Of a stretch of DNA of 64,000 bases, positions 35,153-46,745 are shown one piece after another. The position numbers were made by a program, and so were the translations under genes. The stretch comes from Sorex araneus (lineage: Eukaryota > Chordata > Mammalia > Eulipotyphla > Soricidae). The notes beneath the pieces were generated by a model. That model was not told where the DNA came from and made no database searches. It was given only the letters and a program-made list of their open reading frames with translations. Positions within the stretch are counted from its first letter, which is position 1, and the number at the start of each line of letters is the position of its first letter. The stretch is from positions 121,437,678-121,501,677 of the forward strand of contig NC_073307.1 of assembly GCF_027595985.1 (NCBI RefSeq), given 5' to 3'.

Positions 35153-36209
35153 AACACAGCAGTGCTTTGGAAATAAGCTTGATAAACTTACCTGCTTTGC
35201 ATTCTTCCTTTGGTGGCAAGCTAACTCCTCTTGACAGGAAGAGTTTGCAGAGATTCACTTTCGTTTTGAGCCCTTCTCTGCCGCACAGAAGACACCTTTG
35301 TCAGAGTGGGAGTTGGTGAGAAGGAGGCTTATCAAGTTTAGCAGGAGCTCTTGTCTGTTCAGAGACCTGCTGTCAAATGAGAAAACAATGTCTTTGGTGT
35401 CATGACCTCTCTGGGGAAGTGACGCAACATTAGATCTGATAAAACCTCCATTTCAGTCTGTGCATCTCCATACCTATGTGGTACACTTCCTTGCAAGTAT
35501 TTCTAGTGGATTGTCTCATTGACAGCCACGTGCCTGGGCAGCAACAGAAAGCAATGTAAGCTGGCCCTGTAAAGATTTATAATTAGGAATAAAATGCACT
35601 TTCCTCACCTGAGACTCATCTGTCTCCTTTAAATTGTGTGTTATCATGGCAATAAGTCATGTAGTTTCTATTTTTCCTTACAATTATTTACGGAAATATA
35701 TCAACTTATATATAATCTGCTGATTCTATTTCTGGAGAGCAGCAGTTTGGTTCACTTTTGCATCTAAATTCATTTGCTATGATTACCTATTTGAAGAACA
35801 TGTATATATTTCCTTTAATTTGTCAACTGAACCAAGGAATTAATTTTATCCAATAAGATTTTAGGATATGGCAGGAAATTAAAATTTTTGGGGGTTGGGT
35901 CTTAAATTTATTTGTGAGTAATATGGTAATAATTTCAAGTAAAATTGAGTAATTTGCAAAATAAGCCAAGTATGGACAACCAGAAATGATGCAGAACCAC
36001 AGGTTCCAATGACTTAAATGCAAATTAAAATTACTCAGAATTGTATTTTTCCTTCCTAAAGAATAAGAGTGCAAAACATTTCTTTATCAGCTGTGGTAAC
36101 AGTGTGGGATGACACATATGTACACATTTTTGATGGATGTTAAGTTAAGGATCACCAAAGTAGGGACATTAAAAATATGTATAAAGACATATAAATGTCA
36201 TACATTTTC

Positions 36210-37960
36210 CCCCTTAGTTGAGGAGTGGACGAGGAGTTCACTGGGGCAGTGTGCTCCAAGCCCCACATAGAGCTAGGCTTCGATATTTGTAAAGGTCAAT
36301 AATGACTGGAGAAGAGAGAGATCATACATTCTGACCTACATTTCCTTCTCAAGGCTAAATTGGAATAATGGCAGCTGACCCAAAAACATTTCAAAATGAA
36401 GAGAATTCCTCCATAAAGGGGGTTCACACTCACAGCAGGGCAATTGGGATTTTCAAGGGGGGCTTCCTTAATCTACCTATTTCCATCAGATTCCCCTAGA
36501 TTTCACCACGTTTAATTCTTAAAGAGAAAATGGTCAAAGTTCCATCCACTTGAGCTGCTTCCTGCTGACACAGGGACGCTAACCCTGCCTGCACAAGGGA
36601 TGAAATCTCAAGCTACCTTGATTTTTAATGAGCCCCAAGCAATGAATTTGAAAGATCAGATCAATTAGGTTAAGGAACGCTACTTTAAAAGGACCAAACC
36701 TTGGAGACAGATAACAAATGAGAAATGCTCAAATGCTCAGGGTAGCAGAACTAATGATCAATAGCACAGGAAGCAGAGTTCTGATTTACTTCCTTCTTAC
36801 TACTCTGTCCATTCCTTTCACTAACATTTCACTGCATTAGTCCAGATGTCAGTAATTTTCAGCTCCCCTGATACACCTTGTTCCAATGCCCATTCTTCCT
36901 CTTCTGCAGAGTGTTCTAGCTTAGAGGAAATGTTCTCTAAATGGGGTATTAATCCCATGATGTAACAATAATTGAGAGCTGGTAAAAAACTCTGTTCTCT
37001 CTATATGTATTAACTAAGTATGAATACTTAGAACCAGTTTAGATGTCCACTATCAGAACCTTAGACAATTGACAGGCTGGAGGAAAGCAATTCATCCTGC
37101 CCTTTGGGCTAAGATCTCCCCTGGTAAAGGTTTGGCTTCCACTTTTCTGGCCAGACTGGTGGAAACCTGTTCAAAATTAAGTTTCTTTGTAGACAACACA
37201 GCTTACTTACTAAATTACCCAATTATCCAATCACCTTTGTAGAACTAGAATCTAATTCTTGTAGAAACAAGGTTCTCTCTCCTCCTTCATCTTACATTTG
37301 CCAGACAGCTTAACAAACCTGACTTGTTCTTCTGCATCAGCAGAGCAAGATAGAAGAACTCTCCATTTGGGGTACCCTGTTACTTACTGAGAAGTCCTGT
37401 GGATTGGTCAAAGACAGAGCAGGAGACACCCCAATAACGGTATTCCGTGTTTTGCCTCACATCAGGCCTATGTCAGGCTCAACCCTAGATGTGAAGATCA
37501 GGTCCCACAATGAACTAGATATAGAGCCTTCAGGTTGAAATGGGTATGACCTCTAACCTCCATAGAACTGTACTGGCAGTCAGGAATCCATCCCATCTCT
37601 TCTTTAGAACTGGGAGATATTTCAGCCTTCAGTATTTGACACTGTGGGTGGGGCCTGGGCTGAGTCTGTCATTGCAGATTTCCAGCTTCCTCATTTTCCA
37701 CGGCACAGACGATGTCCAATCCTTCCTTAAGCAGGCCTGCCTTTAAGGTCTGTCCCTGTCATTTAGACCAGTCCCCTGACTCTTTCCCTGGAAAAGGACT
37801 TTTGGGGTGCCACAGCTGGTTTTCCTGTCAGCACCAGGGTTAGACCCTATTGCACAGAGGAAAGGCTTTTGTCTGCATTCATGCAAACATGCATAGTGCC
37901 TTAATGCTTCATGGCACTGAGGAGAAAAAAGCACATATTTCATCCTCACTCACAATGAGA
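36210..37960 (-). mobile_element. ERV family X fragment (minus): internal 3' part plus LTR start
   Basis: The reverse complement aligns in order with 49675-51600 of the provirus on the plus strand. Shared blocks include the sequence near 37850 versus 49730 (CTTTCCTCT-TG-AATAGGGTC), GGGTACCCCAAATGGAGAG-like (37370 versus 50230), GGGATTAATACCCCAT-like (36945 versus 50730) and the PPT-to-LTR junction GTGAAATCT-AGGGG near 36515 versus 51530. No reading frame is intact; nothing like pol or env is recognised in it. It shows that family X exists outside the provirus. Confidence 0.75.
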
Positions 37961-39640
37961 TATACCTGTTTGCTATGGGTCCTAGTCAGAAGAAGCATTG
38001 AGTTCTGTAGAAACAGAATATACAGTTTAGCAACATCATGTCTAATTCACTTAGTTCCATGTTGAAAACCTTGATTTCTAATGATCTAAGAGCATATAAC
38101 AGGAGTCAGGAAACTAGACCAATTCTGCAGATAATTTAAAGAATTTCTTATAACAATAGTTTGCTCACAGTTTTCTTTATGGCTTTATCTGCCACGAAAT
38201 TTGTAAAGAAGTTGCTAATCACTATCTTGTTTATCATAAGTGAACTATACTCTGCAGTACTCTTTCAAAAGCATTACTTTGGTGTTATGTTTTTGTTTTT
38301 AGATATTCAGAAGGTTTCGAGGGTCTGGTGCCACCAGCAGGTCAACCTGTACCTTGGGGCAAGTGCATCAGCAGCCTGATGGTGCCTTCAGACTTCCAGG
38401 TACCCCAAAGTTGCTGCTGTGCATTTGGCCAGATCCCAACAACTTGGGGCCAATTTTACCAAGAATTTAGACAGCCAAAAGTTATGTATGTGGGAGACAC
38501 ACCCATAAGTCACCTCCAGCTCAGCTATATAAGCTCAAAGCCTCCTTCCCTCTCGGAGAGCCTGGCAAGCTACCGAAGATATCCCGCCCGTATGGGAGAG
38601 CCTGTAAAGCCACCCATGATGTCTTCAATATGCGCAAAACAGTAACAACACCGTGGTCTTCATGTTTCTGGAATAAGCAGATGCCATTGGGCTACACTAG
38701 CATGCGACAGGGACTAATGGAGACGTTACTGGCTCCCGCTCGAGCAATCGATTAACAACAGGATGACAGTGATACAGTGACAGTGATTCAGAAGGTTTAC
38801 AATGCTAACAAAGATCTTATAACATAATATCTACTTGGTAAAAGTTCACTTTACACTAGAAACTTTATCTTTAGAATTCCAATTTCTAGGGAAACAGATA
38901 TAAAAAATTAAAAATCTCACAGAAAATGGGATAGTTATTCCTCATTTAAAAATAGGCTTGGGCGGCTCATAGCCATGAGGAAGTCACACACTTCCTCATA
39001 TTTAAAAACCACTAAAGCCTGTAGCGGCTTGAATTTCAAAAGTGACTTTTTTTTTTTAGTACAAGAAAGCTGGTCTGGAACCTCAGCAAGAAAAGTAAAT
39101 ATCTTTAACTTTTATCAAGGCACAATTCTTGGTTTCAGTAGCTCCTGAAATTTTGGTTACCAACAATCTCAAAAATAAAATATTGGTAGGGTATGAATTT
39201 TGCAACTAATTCTATAATTTTAGAAACTCACATTTTTAATCCATTACTCTTTAAACTTCTTCTTATGTACCACATTAATTTCAACTCACATTCCAATAAT
39301 CCAATGCAAATGCAAATATACATCAACATATCAGCATAAGAAAACCCTCAAACCATCTATTTATGAGATGTAAGAAAAGCTACTTTGACTTAATTTTAAA
39401 GGTTCTTAATTATTTCAAATCATAAAGTTTTTACACCAGATACTTTAACAATTTCACAATTCAAACATGCTTTCAGACACAGAAAGAGGCCATTGGTACT
39501 CACCAAACTTTCAAATAGCAACATTAGAAAATAGACTGTCAATGTTTATGAAAGCATGAAAAAACTTTGTTTTGATGTAGCCTGATTTTATCTTTGCACT
39601 GTCTCAAAACACTCTTGTTTATTTTTGGGTTTTTTTGTTT
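37961..39640. other. Unassigned DNA with a disrupted SINE
   Basis: 38540-38790 is a 5'-truncated long-body SINE (plus), CTCGGAGAGCCTGGCAAGCTACC to GACAGTGATACAGTGACAG, with an internal ~75-nt foreign stretch at 38650-38715 also seen at 60150-60190. 38975-38999 is a 10-bp perfect hairpin. The rest is AT-rich with no gene seen. Confidence 0.5.
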
Positions 39641-40376
39641 TGTTTTGTTTAACCAGGCAGGGGTCTCTCAACCAGTTCCTGCCAGACCAAGATGTAAGAG
39701 GTCTGGTCTGGGTGTCCTGGTCCTGGCCAGAAAACTTTACCTTTAACTTTTCAGAATGGTCCCCAGAGCAAAAATACCTTTCACTAGCCAGCTAATGTTG
39801 AAGGCTGCAGAACAAAGAGTTATCAGTTTACCTCTCTTCACCTCTACCGAGAGGTTGCTGCCCCTGGATCTGAAATAACTGAAATGGTCAGTCACAAGGG
39901 AAGCTAGGGTCCATTGATCCTGAGTCATGATTAGATGGTGAATTGGGGGCCAAAGACAAAAAGATTCACTAGAAACAGGACAAAAAGACAACACAAAAAT
40001 ATATCACTCACTCAAACAACAAATACACAACATCCGTAAAAGACTTCTTGACAATGCGCGCTCCAGATTCAGATTCAGATTCAGGCACCCCGAGTTTCCT
40101 TACCAAACGGAGTCCTCCAGTCTTGGGACCTTTCAGGAGTAGTGGGGATATCTCCCACACTACCAACCAGGGACTTTCCTGCACGTCTGCCTGGGCACTC
40201 TGCCAGTCTCCCAGAGCGAGCCCTTCTGCTAGTCCTCCTGACTAGCGTCCTGCGGGTTTTCTAGGGAACAAAGATCTGGTTAATCCGGTTTTTCTAAATC
40301 AGGCAAACCTGAATAAAGTTGCTATATCGTATGTGGAGAGATCTGAACTGCTGGGGTTCCCTTCTCATGTACCAGA
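39640..40376 (-). pseudogene. Class I ERV leader and gag matrix fragment (minus)
   Basis: Reading minus from the LTR at 40377 there is a leader with a donor-like GTAAGG near 40100, then a gammaretrovirus-like matrix start at 39928 (MTQDQWTLASLVTDHFSYF) continuing RSRGSNLSVEVKRGKLIT to about 39743. The second residue is Thr, not the Gly needed for myristoylation. The sequence breaks off near 39640. No pol or env follows. Confidence 0.75.
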
Positions 40377-40850
40377 TGTTGTGTCTGAGTTTCAGATCCC
40401 CAATTGTGGAGTGATCAAGTCCACACACGAAAATGCAAAAGCAAAGGAACTTTATTACTAGCTCGAACCAGCACTAGCTTGAGCCAGGGTCCAAGTATCA
40501 TCAAATACAGTGGAATCTTAACACGGATCCAGACTCCAACTCACAAGCAATTTATACAGGGTTCAGTTAAGAAGTCGTTTATATACTGGTCTATTTTTAG
40601 CATTGCCCTATTCCAACAGTGGTCAGTAATTAAACAACAGGTACCAGTAACAGTTTGGGGTTCTTTCCAACAAGGGTGTGGCAACCCTTCATAAATAGAC
40701 AGATCCAAGTGCCCAGTTTCTAATCTAGGTGAATTATTCAACTGGGAGTTTACCAGAAACTGCAGTCCAGCTCTGGGGAAACAGAAACTGAGGCCTAGTT
40801 GAGACTTAATGTTAGCTGCAGCCTGTCATGGCATCAGTTTGGCTCTCACA
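40377..40850 (-). mobile_element. LTR of the minus-strand class I ERV
   Basis: About 474 bp. The plus strand begins TGTTGTGTCTGAG and ends GGCTCTCACA. TTTATT at 40451-40456 is AATAAA on the minus strand. The leader and gag of the same ERV follow on its 3' side. The primer site downstream is too decayed to assign to a tRNA. Confidence 0.65.
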
Positions 40851-40987
40851 TTCAAGAACAGCTAATTTTGTGTTTCTGGCATTGTTCTGAGAGCAAAAAT
40901 AAAGAAAATGCATCATAATCTTTGACTTAGGCTGTAGTATGAAAGTAGCATGGAAAACATAATGGTAGCACTATAGCATTGCCATCC

Positions 40988-41208
40988 ATTTGTTCATAGA
41001 TTTGCTCGAGGGGTCACCAGTAACATCTATATTGTGAGACTTGTTGCTACTATTTCAAATACGCCTGGGGTAGCCTGTGAAGCTCTGCCATGTGGGCGGG
41101 ATACTCTCTGTAGCTTGCCAGCCTCTCTGAGAAGGATGGAGGAAGGAATCGAACCCAGGTCAGCCATGTGCAAGGCAAACGCCCTACCTGCTGTGCTATC
41201 GCTCCTCA
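40988..41208 (-). mobile_element. SOR-type SINE, long-body variant (minus)
   Basis: CACCAGTAACATC-TATTGTGAGACTTGTTGCTACTATT body, then the head in reverse, GGAATCGAACCCAGGTCAGCC and GCTGTGCTATCGCTCC. Confidence 0.9.
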
Positions 41209-41244
41209 CACCCAGACCAAAGGGTTAAAAATAAGCCTAATGTC

Positions 41245-42230
41245 AGAAAATAGGGCCATAAAATGAACAGAAACTATCAAAGAAGAAATCCGGATGGCCA
41301 AAAGGCACATAAAAAACTGTTCTTCATCACTAATCATCAGGGAGATGCGAAGCAAAACAACAATGAGATATTATCTCACACCACAGAGCCTGGCACACAT
41401 CCAAAAGAAGAAAAACAACTGGTGTGGGAGTGGCAGTGGAGAGAAGAGGACTCTCCTTCACTGATTGTGGGAATGCCCACTGGAAAACAATATGGACATT
41501 TTTCAAAAACTTAGAAATTGAGCTCCCACTTGACCCAGCAATGCCACTTCTGGAAACATACTCCACAGATGCAAAAAAGTAGAGTAGAAGTGACATCTTC
41601 ACTTGTATTTACAATAGCCAGAATCTGGAAAAAACCCAAGAACAGATGATTGGTTAAAGAAACTTTGGTACATCTACACAATGAAATACTATGCAGCTGT
41701 TAGAAAAGATAAAGTTATGAAATTTTCATATAAGTGGATCAACATGGAGAATATCATGCTAAGTGAAATGAGTTGGAAATAGAGGGACAGACATAGAATG
41801 ACTGCACTCATTTATGGAATATAAAGTAACATAATTGGAGACTAACACCTAAGGACAGTAGAAATCAGGGTCAGGATTATTATCCCCCCCTTGGAAGCTG
41901 ATCTCATGCTCTGGGGGAAAAGGTAGAAGGGATGGAGAAAGGAGCACTAAGTAAATGATGGTTGGAGGAAGTGGATGGTAGATGCATGCTGAAAGTAGAC
42001 CATGGAATAATAATAATGGTCGCTTGGTACCTGTATTGCAAAATATAACACTCAGAAGGACAGAGAAAGTAAGAGGGAACGTGCCTTCCATGGAGGGAAG
42101 GGGACATGGGAAGTGTGGGGGTGGGCGGAGGGATAATGGAAACATTGGTGGTGGAGAATGGGCACTGATGGAGGGATGAGTATTTGAAAAATACTAAGCC
42201 TAACAGAAATAAAATTATACATATATGTGT
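41245..42230 (+). mobile_element. L1 3' part (plus)
   Basis: ORF2 C-terminus (GGCCAAAAGGCACATAAAAA, CATCAGGGAGATGCGAAGCA) through the 3' UTR to CCTAACAGAAATAAAATT. The corresponding place in the 57-kb unit (near 57100-57130) lacks it, so it inserted after duplication. Confidence 0.88.
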
Positions 42231-43109
42231 GTGACTAATTTTTATTATTTTATTATATTTTATTAGACATTATGGTACCATGATGCACACAGTTATTCTT
42301 AGCAGAGATTAGGGATGCAGTGCTTCAATGCAGTCCCACCGGCAGTGCTGACTTCCTCAACTGTTGTTCCCATGTTTTCTCCAATCTTCCAATCTGCGTT
42401 ATTGACAGGCACTTTTCTAAATTTGATTGTTGGAGTTTTGATTTCATAATTACTGTCCTGTTGGCTCTGAAGTGTAAATAAATACACATATCCCATGTTG
42501 GTACGAACAATGTGCTCAAAGCCTGGAACCAATCTCCTGTTCCGTCCCATTCCTCTAGGTTTATCCCCCCTCATTTTTTCCCTTTCCTGTCCCTGTCATT
42601 TCTGTATTCAGTGGTCAAGGATAGTCTGGGTATCCCCTCTGTGATACCAGGTATTCCCTCCTCCTGTTATTTTTTTAAAGACCACAGATAACTAATGTCA
42701 TCTAGTATTTGTCACTTCCTTTACATGGTATACTCCAGTTCTATCCAATTTGTGGCAAAATGCATGATATCTTCATTCCTTGCAGCTTCAGTGTATAAAC
42801 TCTATATATAATCTATCATACTTTCATTATTCATTCATCTGCTCTTGGACACCTAGGTTAATTTCACATCCCAGTGTAATATCACCTCTGCCCATGGTAA
42901 CTCTGTATTTAGTTCTCTGAGAAAAGTCCATACTGTTTTCCTTAGGCTTAAAGTAGTTGAACCAGCCATGGAGATGAGTTCATTTTTCAATGAATCCCCA
43001 ACCACTGTCTATCTCCTTCAAAGAAGTGCCTTTCATTTTCTCTCCAGACTTTTGGATAGGGCTTTTGCATTATTTTCTGTTGTTAATCTGTGTGCTTTAT
43101 ATATCTAAA
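42231..43109 (-). mobile_element. Old L1 3' fragment within receptor unit B
   Basis: Homologous in order to 57150-58480 in unit C (CAGTGGTCAAGG-TAGTCTGG, CTCCAGTTCTATCCAATT). It contains reverse ORF2-like sequence (CTGAGAAAAGTCCATACTGTTTTCC). It is older than the duplication. Confidence 0.7.
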
Positions 43110-43800
43110 ATAGGAAACCTGTATCTGATGTTGTTGAAGGCACATGTGTCTTCCTGTTCATTTAGTGTCTATTAGTTTCAGCCCATGTTTCCTTAGCTGT
43201 ATAGAAATCTTTGAGTATGATGAGGTCCCATAGGATTACTTTTGTTTCTCTTATCTTGAGTACCTAATTCATAGGAAATGGGGTTTGGTACAAGAGAGCA
43301 ACATATGGAAAACAGAAAGTCCAGAGCACTGACACCATGTAGTAGATGTAACAAACAAATATAGAACCACCATATAGTAGATGTAACAATCAGATATAGG
43401 AAAGACAATTGAAATTACTCCTAGAGTTCCATATGCAACTTCTTTCTTATTAGCCAGATTTCCCTTCTGGTTGCTTATCTGTGAGAAATATAAACATGTC
43501 CTACAAACAATAAAAGATAGATTTTAATAATAATTTTATTCTGCATGAACACTAGACAAAAATAGCCTTTCTTCTTACATATACAGATAATGAAAATTAA
43601 TAGTGACTCCATATACAAAGAAATACAATTTAGTTTTAAAAAGTGAGAAATGCCAGATATTTGAAATGCAATGCCAAAATTTCTGGAAAAATGACATTGT
43701 GATTTACTTTGACACATGAGTATTCCCTGACATCTCCAGACTCTCCTGAGGAGGGCTGCCTTGACTTCCATCCTCATCAGGAATAGATCTGCAAAGCCCC
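43110..43800 (-). pseudogene. MRGPR remnant: C-terminal tail and 3' UTR only
   Basis: 43110-43735 is receptor 3' flank matching 26740-27540 and 58480-59030. 43735-43790 read on the minus strand gives PDEDGSQGSPPQESLEMSGN, the last part of the cytoplasmic tail, similar to the intact gene's GSPPQETLKKSGN. Nothing of the seven-helix part remains. To the right, after a SINE, block a copy 3 begins directly. Confidence 0.85.
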
Positions 43801-43848
43801 CAAATCACGTTATACTTGTATTAATGTATCATTTAGAAATCATTCCAG

Positions 43849-44001
43849 AGCCTGGAGCAATGGCACAGCGGCTGACCTGGGTTTGATTCTCAGCATCCCA
43901 TATGGTCCCCCCAGTACGACCAGGAGTAATTCCTGAGTAAAGAGCCAGGAGTAACCCCTGTGTATTGCTGGGTATGACCCAAAAGCAAAAAAAAAAAAAG
44001 A
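43849..44001 (+). mobile_element. SOR-type SINE (shortened head)
   Basis: Head AGAGCCTGGAGCAATGGCACAGC followed by GACCTGGGTTTGATTCTCAG; part of the head between the A and B boxes is deleted. It ends GGGTATGACCC plus A tail. The imperfect flank AGAAATCATTCCA / AGAACTCATTCCA is present. Confidence 0.88.
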
Positions 44002-45136
44002 GAACTCATTCCAAATAAGTTATATTAATGGAGATATAAGAAGAAAAAAATAAAGAAAACAATTTGATGGAATGTAGAGTATAAGAGATCCATCATCCAA
44101 ATAATGTCCCAGACAGTCAGTTCTCTGAACATGCTAAAGAAGACAGAATCTTCTGCCTTTACCACCAAATTTCATTCATATATTCTATACTGATTATGTA
44201 TCCAGAAGGAAATACCACTATGTCTTAAAGATGGATGCCCATTTCCTCTGACTCTGCTGATCCAGGAAAATGAGACATGAAAATATCGTGAGGACAGCAA
44301 TTTGAAGTGCTTTCTGCCTGCCAGGTTGTGAGTTTGCTGCCACACAGGTAGGTAATGAGCAAAGCAAACACTACCTACAAAACCATCTCACTGGCCCCTG
44401 ACTTTGTATCTTTTCTTGTTTCACTCCTTTGTATACAGTGTGAGGTTCATGGATGTGTTTTAGGACAAAAACACATAAATGGCTTTGGAAATGTGCTTGA
44501 TAAGCTTACCTCCTTCTTGTTTTTCCTTTGTGGAAAGCTAAGTCCTGTTGAGAGGAAGTGTCTAAAGAGATTCATCTTTGTTTTGAAAATTCTCTGCCCC
44601 TCAGACAAGCCCTCAGAAGGAATGGAAGTTGCTAAGAGGAAGGCTTATCAAGTTTCCCAAGAGCTCCCATGAGTTCCTGTTCAGGGACCTGATGTCAACT
44701 GAGACCACAATGTCTTTGGTGTCCTGACCACTCTGGGGATGTGTCTCAACATTAGATCAAACCTCTACCTCACGTTGTTCATCTCAACTGTCATCCGGAA
44801 CACTTCCCTCCTAGTGGTTTTTGTGGATTCTCTCACTGACACCCTTGTGTGAACAGCAACAGAAAGCACCGTGAATTGTCTCTATGGAGGCTTATAATTA
44901 GGAATAAACTGCACGTTCCTTCTCTGATATTCATTCTCTGACTTGTTTAAATTTTGAATTATCAAGGCAATAAGTCATGCGTTTTCTTTATCATTTTCCC
45001 TTTAATTGGCCACAGAGTTTGTCAACTGATATATAATCTACTGGTCCTGTTTCCAGAAGCTGCAGTTTGGGTTTTTAGGACAGTGTGTGAAGAGCATAAT
45101 TTAGTCTATTTTATCATACATTGGTGTTCTGAGACC
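44002..45136. repeat. MRGPR 3'-flank duplication block a, copy 3 (left part)
   Basis: Homologous to 25130-26230 and 34260-35760 in the same orientation (CAGAATCTTCTGCCTTTACCACC, CTCTGCCCCTCAGA, CAATGTCTTTGGTGTC). It is interrupted by the provirus at 45137 and resumes at 54652. No gene. Confidence 0.85.
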
Positions 45137-45442
45137 TGTAGGGAGCCAGAGCACATGGAGCAAAGATGGCGCCGACGTCCGGCTGCCCTAGGTAATAAAT
45201 AACCTCCAGAGCGCGGGCCCCGGCATCGCCCCCCATGGGGTGATTGGAGGACAGCCAACTGGCGAGCAACACGTCAGAAGTGAGGGGTCTTCTCTATAAA
45301 AAGGGTATCGCTCTGAGGGTCGGGGCCTTCCTCCCCCACTGGTGTACGTGTGGAGATCTCCAATAAACTTGCTGCAGAAGGACCCTCAACCGGTGTCGTC
45401 TCTCTTTGCTGGCGAAGGGAAACCGCGACAACGCGATTTACA
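45137..45442 (+). repeat. 5' LTR of the provirus
   Basis: 306 bp, TGTAGGG to TTTACA. TATAAAAAG begins at 45295 and AATAAA is at 45362-45367, giving a short U3-R-U5. It reads base for base the same as the 3' LTR. It carries a GC-rich proximal part (GGCGCCGACGTCCGG) with a CRE-like ACGTC. Confidence 0.95.
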
Positions 45443-45444
45443 AC

Positions 45445-45462
45445 TGGTGCCGAAACCCGGGA
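45445..45462 (+). promoter_or_regulatory. Primer binding site, tRNA-Phe type
   Basis: TGGTGCCGAAACCCGGGA, exactly complementary to the 3' end of mammalian tRNA-Phe as I know it. It lies 2 nt after the LTR. IAP-type elements use the same tRNA. Confidence 0.88.
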
Positions 45463-45465
45463 CGC

Positions 45466-45476
45466 CGGGTAAGTTT
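45466..45476 (+). other. Candidate major splice donor of the provirus
   Basis: CCGGGTAAGTTTC, with GT at 45469-45470, a strong donor directly downstream of the primer site. It would pair with the acceptor at 52065 to make env mRNA. Confidence 0.6.
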
Positions 45477-45828
45477 CATTCGCACCCTGGGGAAGGCCCC
45501 TTCGTTCCGAAGGGAGGGTTCAGAACTGCAGGACGGGGTGGCTCGGAGAGGCAGACTACGGCCTGAAATTTTAGAAAGGGTCCAGGATAGTCTGTCAGAA
45601 ACCGAGCGGTCGGGTACCCGAAACTAAGAAAAAAGGATTGCCGATAGAGGCAAGGGCGAGGGAAGGGGGAGGGGAGAGTCCTCACCCCGCGCACTCGCAA
45701 CAAAGGAAAGTGGACCGCCCGGAGGGGGCGAGAATGAGGCGGGAGAGGAGGAGGCCGCACCTCCCCCCACAGTTTACACAACTTGCTCTAGACTGGGTGG
45801 GCCGAGGAAAATCTATCCCTGGGGGGAT

Positions 45829-46296
45829 ATGGCTGCAGCCAGCCTGAAACCCAAAGAGAGCTCTTCAGAAGACTCCCTTTCGAGCTCTGAAGAAGAGCAA
45901 ATTCTAGACCAGGAAGCGGCACGCTACAAAGCGGCACACAGCTACGAAGCGGCACGCTATCGCCCCCCTGACCTCCGTAATCGAAACCGAAGCAGCAGAA
46001 CGCACTTACCGCGCCCCGTACCCTCAGCTCCCCCTCCCCCGCCATACGCACGGGGAACAGAAGGAGCCCATGCATCCCGAACATCTTTATTTTCTGCTGA
46101 CCTGCATAAGCAGATGAGACTAGCCTTTCCTGTCTTTGAGGGAGATGGGAATGGAAGAGTTCATGCTCAGGTAGAATTCAATCAGATTAAAGAGTTGGCA
46201 GAAGCGGTCAGAAAATATGGGGCAAATGCCAATTATACCATTTCCCTACTTGAAAGACTGGCCAGGGATAGGATGACCCCCCCCTTTTGCCTCTAG
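45829..46296 (+). pseudogene. Betaretrovirus-like gag fragment
   Basis: 155-residue open frame. The first ~30 residues are Ser/Glu-rich (SSEDSLSSSEEEQILDQEAA), like the phosphoprotein part of betaretroviral Gag, with a local repeat of EAARY. PSAP at 65-68 overlaps PPPY at 70-73, giving TSG101-type and NEDD4-type budding motifs side by side. Residues ~98-150 resemble the start of betaretroviral capsid (IKELAEAVRKYGANANYTIS). Matrix is absent: the frame begins Met-Ala and no Met-Gly matrix frame is seen in the leader at 45463-45828. The capsid is cut after about 50 residues at a C run near 46280. Capsid C-terminus, nucleocapsid, protease and pol are missing. Confidence 0.8.
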
Positions 46297-46745
46297 ATTG
46301 CTAGCTTCTTATTAGAAAGAGCCGGATGTACATTGTAGCAACCCCATTGTCAGGGGGACAAGACCAAAGGTAATGTGGACTCCCGTAGGGCAGGTTTAAG
46401 AATTTCTGTGTGAATGTACTGCGTGGGGTGCGCACCGGAATGAAAGAGGACCGGTCAGAATGAGTGCAGGAGTGTGATTTGTGCAAGTGCCTTTAGTGTG
46501 TGTGTATATTTGTCTCATTATATTTCTCTTAGTTATGCTTATTATTATCAGCAGAGAAGTCAGGAAAATGCAAGATCATGTGGTTGAGTGTTTAATAATA
46601 TCAGGAATGAAAAAGAGTGTCGCTAAGGTGGTCTATCCACCTCAGAAGTAGTCTTGATCTTAAAATTGTAACATCTGACAACTTAGGTTTCAACAACTTT
46701 GTCATGGATTGTTTTGCCGGCTTATATCAACAAAAGCGCTTTCTT

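Larger units (their letters stand above)
32056..36209. repeat. MRGPR 3'-flank duplication block a, copy 2
   Basis: No gene. It is homologous in order to 24311-26740 but expanded by a family Y LTR and three SINEs. The receptor coding part expected to its right is missing; instead ERV fragments start at about 36210. Confidence 0.8.

Noticed and set aside
45342-45847. Overlapping frames in the proviral leader, including a 101-residue minus frame
   Set aside because: GC-rich leader with few stops; none resembles matrix or any other retroviral protein.
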